Shown here one piece after another: positions 62,817-64,000 of a DNA stretch of 64,000 nucleotides. A model generated the notes under the pieces. The model was given only the letters and a program-made list of their open reading frames with translations, ran no database searches and was not told the origin of the DNA. Source of the stretch: Ancistrus triradiatus (lineage: Eukaryota > Chordata > Actinopteri > Siluriformes > Loricariidae); NCBI GenBank assembly GCA_025084515.1, contig JAJAGP010000209.1, positions 280,341 through 344,340 on the forward strand. Direction: 5' to 3'. Each line of letters begins with the position of its first letter. Position 1 is the stretch's first letter. A program made the position numbers and the translations under genes.

Positions 62817-63405
62817 CCGTATTTTCTGGGCTATAAAGCGCGCACCGGGTTATAAGACGCAATATCAATGATCCGTTGCTAACGGGTCTATTTTCATACA
62901 TAAAGCGCACCGGGTTATAAGGCCCATGAAATGAAACAAAACTCTTAAGTTCCGTCGGAAGCTCAGTTTGGTCTTTACCTGGCGCAGGGCGTCTTCTTGC
63001 TTCCTCCACTTCCGTACCATTGATTCGTTAATGTTGAATTCTCTCACAGCTGCGCTATGACCATGTTGTACTGCGTGACTGATAGCGTTGTGTTTGAATC
63101 CGCTTCGAAAATAAATAAATGATCACGGGGGTGTACCCTAATGCATGAAGCACATCGGGGCGGGGGGTTTTACTTAATCCCTATGCTGCCACTATACGGT
63201 GGCCGTAAGCCTTCTACCTTACCAAGGCCATGCTAAAACATTTTGACAGATTTTATGGTGCCGTGTACCATCTACAATCGGTTGTAGGTCAGAAAGCACA
63301 ACCAGAATTAATTCATACATTAGACGCACCGCATTTTAAGGCGCACTGTCGATTTTTGAGAAAGTTAAAGGATTTTAAGTGCGCCTTGTGGTCCGAAAAA
63401 TTCGG
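62817..63405 (-). mobile_element. Non-autonomous pogo/CENP-B-like DNA transposon, reverse copy
   Basis: Tips CCGTATTTTCTGGGCTATAA and GTGGTCCGAAAAATTCGG lie between TA pairs (62815-62816, 63406-63407). The minus strand encodes REFNINESMVRKWRKQEDAL and RQVKTKLSFRRN, again only the N-terminal DNA-binding part. Related to 8066-8572 in opposite orientation. Confidence 0.75.
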
Positions 63406-64000
63406 TACCTTGTGATTAGCTAGATGAAGTACAATTCACTTAATAGGTAAATAGATTAATGGTTTACAACTGATTTAGGTCTGTTTTGCAAAAGCACAGT
63501 TACGTTTACACTTACTGAAGGGTTAAGAGAAAAGTAACGTGGCACATTTACAATAAATGACAAACAAATGACCATAACTCCCTCTTTAAGCAATAACAAA
63601 AGACTGTTTACTTGTTCTTATCCTCAGTGTGTGCACTTATCTAACCTTAATATTTTAGAAACCTGTAATCTCACACACACAAACCTGCTGTCTTTTCCGA
63701 TCCCTGTGTGGTAAGGCTCTGTGTAAGCTGAAGTAAGTGATTAGCACTCTCTAGCAGACCAAAGTGTGCTTAAATGGTGTTGTTTACATGATGTAATAAC
63801 ATTAGTTAAGGAAACTTTAATGTAAAGTGTTGTTCCATGCATGTTTCTGGGTTTCCTGCATAGTATATAAGTGCTTGATTCCTCCTGATATCAGATCCGA
63901 TCATGGATCCCTAATAATGGCCAATATTATTTGTCAAGCAATATATCGACCGGGCCCTGAAGGATCTGGAAATCTGCCAAGTGTAAAATTATTCTGCTGT

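Larger units (their letters stand above)
60694..64000. other. SPINT1 intron after the LDLa exon, to the window edge
   Basis: Holds a palindromic MITE, an inverted repeat framing dinucleotide tracts, a Tc1-like remnant and a pogo-like element. I searched 63410-64000 for the second Kunitz exon by cysteine pattern and found none. Confidence 0.55.

Noticed and set aside
60694..64000. Second Kunitz domain or membrane exon of SPINT1
   Set aside because: I looked for a Kunitz cysteine pattern (GxCRxxxxRWxYN, FxYGGCxxNxN) and a membrane-spanning frame between splice sites and found none; these exons must be outside the window.
1..64000. CRISPR array, operon or other prokaryotic system
   Set aside because: Split genes, SINEs and Tc1 elements show vertebrate nuclear DNA; no regularly spaced direct repeats with unique spacers were seen.

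Overview
This window is vertebrate nuclear DNA from a teleost fish. The evidence is the split genes with GT-AG introns, several families of fish-type Tc1/mariner transposons, tRNA-derived SINEs, an RTE-type LINE relic and long (GT)n and (AT)n tracts. The repeats would suit an ostariophysan such as a catfish, but I cannot fix the species from this sequence alone.

Three protein-coding genes can be read exon by exon, all with agreeing splice phases. (1) The 3' half of ZFYVE19 (ANCHR, abscission/NoCut checkpoint regulator) lies on + at 603-8811; its FYVE-domain exons lie before the window. (2) A complete PPP1R14-family gene (PP1 inhibitor; PPP1R14D by position) lies on - at 32410-15479, in four coding exons for 118 residues. 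(3) The 5' two-thirds of SPINT1 (HAI-1, membrane Kunitz protease inhibitor) lies on + at 46222-60693. It encodes signal peptide, MANEC, PKD, Kunitz 1, a 14-codon linker exon and an LDL-receptor class A repeat; the second Kunitz domain and the membrane anchor lie beyond the window. The order and orientation ZFYVE19(+)-PPP1R14D(-)-SPINT1(+) match human 15q15, which supports the three assignments. The proteins work in different processes (cytokinesis, phosphatase control, pericellular proteolysis), so this is conserved neighbourhood and not an operon or a pathway.

Everything else is intron or intergenic DNA dominated by mobile elements. Two Tc1 families recur. Family A has ends near CAGTGGTGCTTGAAAGTTTG and copies at 1, 1.6, 9.8, 17.3, 18.2, 21.7, 22.3, 23.7 and 26.4 kb. 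Family B has ends near CAGTGGGGCAAAAAAGTATT and copies at 13.4, 37.3 and 51.6 kb, all with the transposase on the minus strand. There are also other Tc1/mariner relics (19.3, 29.5, 34.6, 62 kb), a fold-back Tc1-like element (58.9 kb), two pogo/CENP-B-like elements (8.1 and 62.8 kb), a 5'-truncated RTE LINE (41.2 kb), an hAT relic (55.1 kb), a palindromic MITE (60.8 kb) and at least ten copies of one tRNA-derived SINE. All transposase reading frames seen are broken. I found no RNA gene, CRISPR array or convincing new gene system; the most unusual structures are the fold-back element, the family B copy whose two tips are replaced by (GT)n, the dinucleotide tract framed by an inverted repeat, and short upstream reading frames in the SPINT1 leader.
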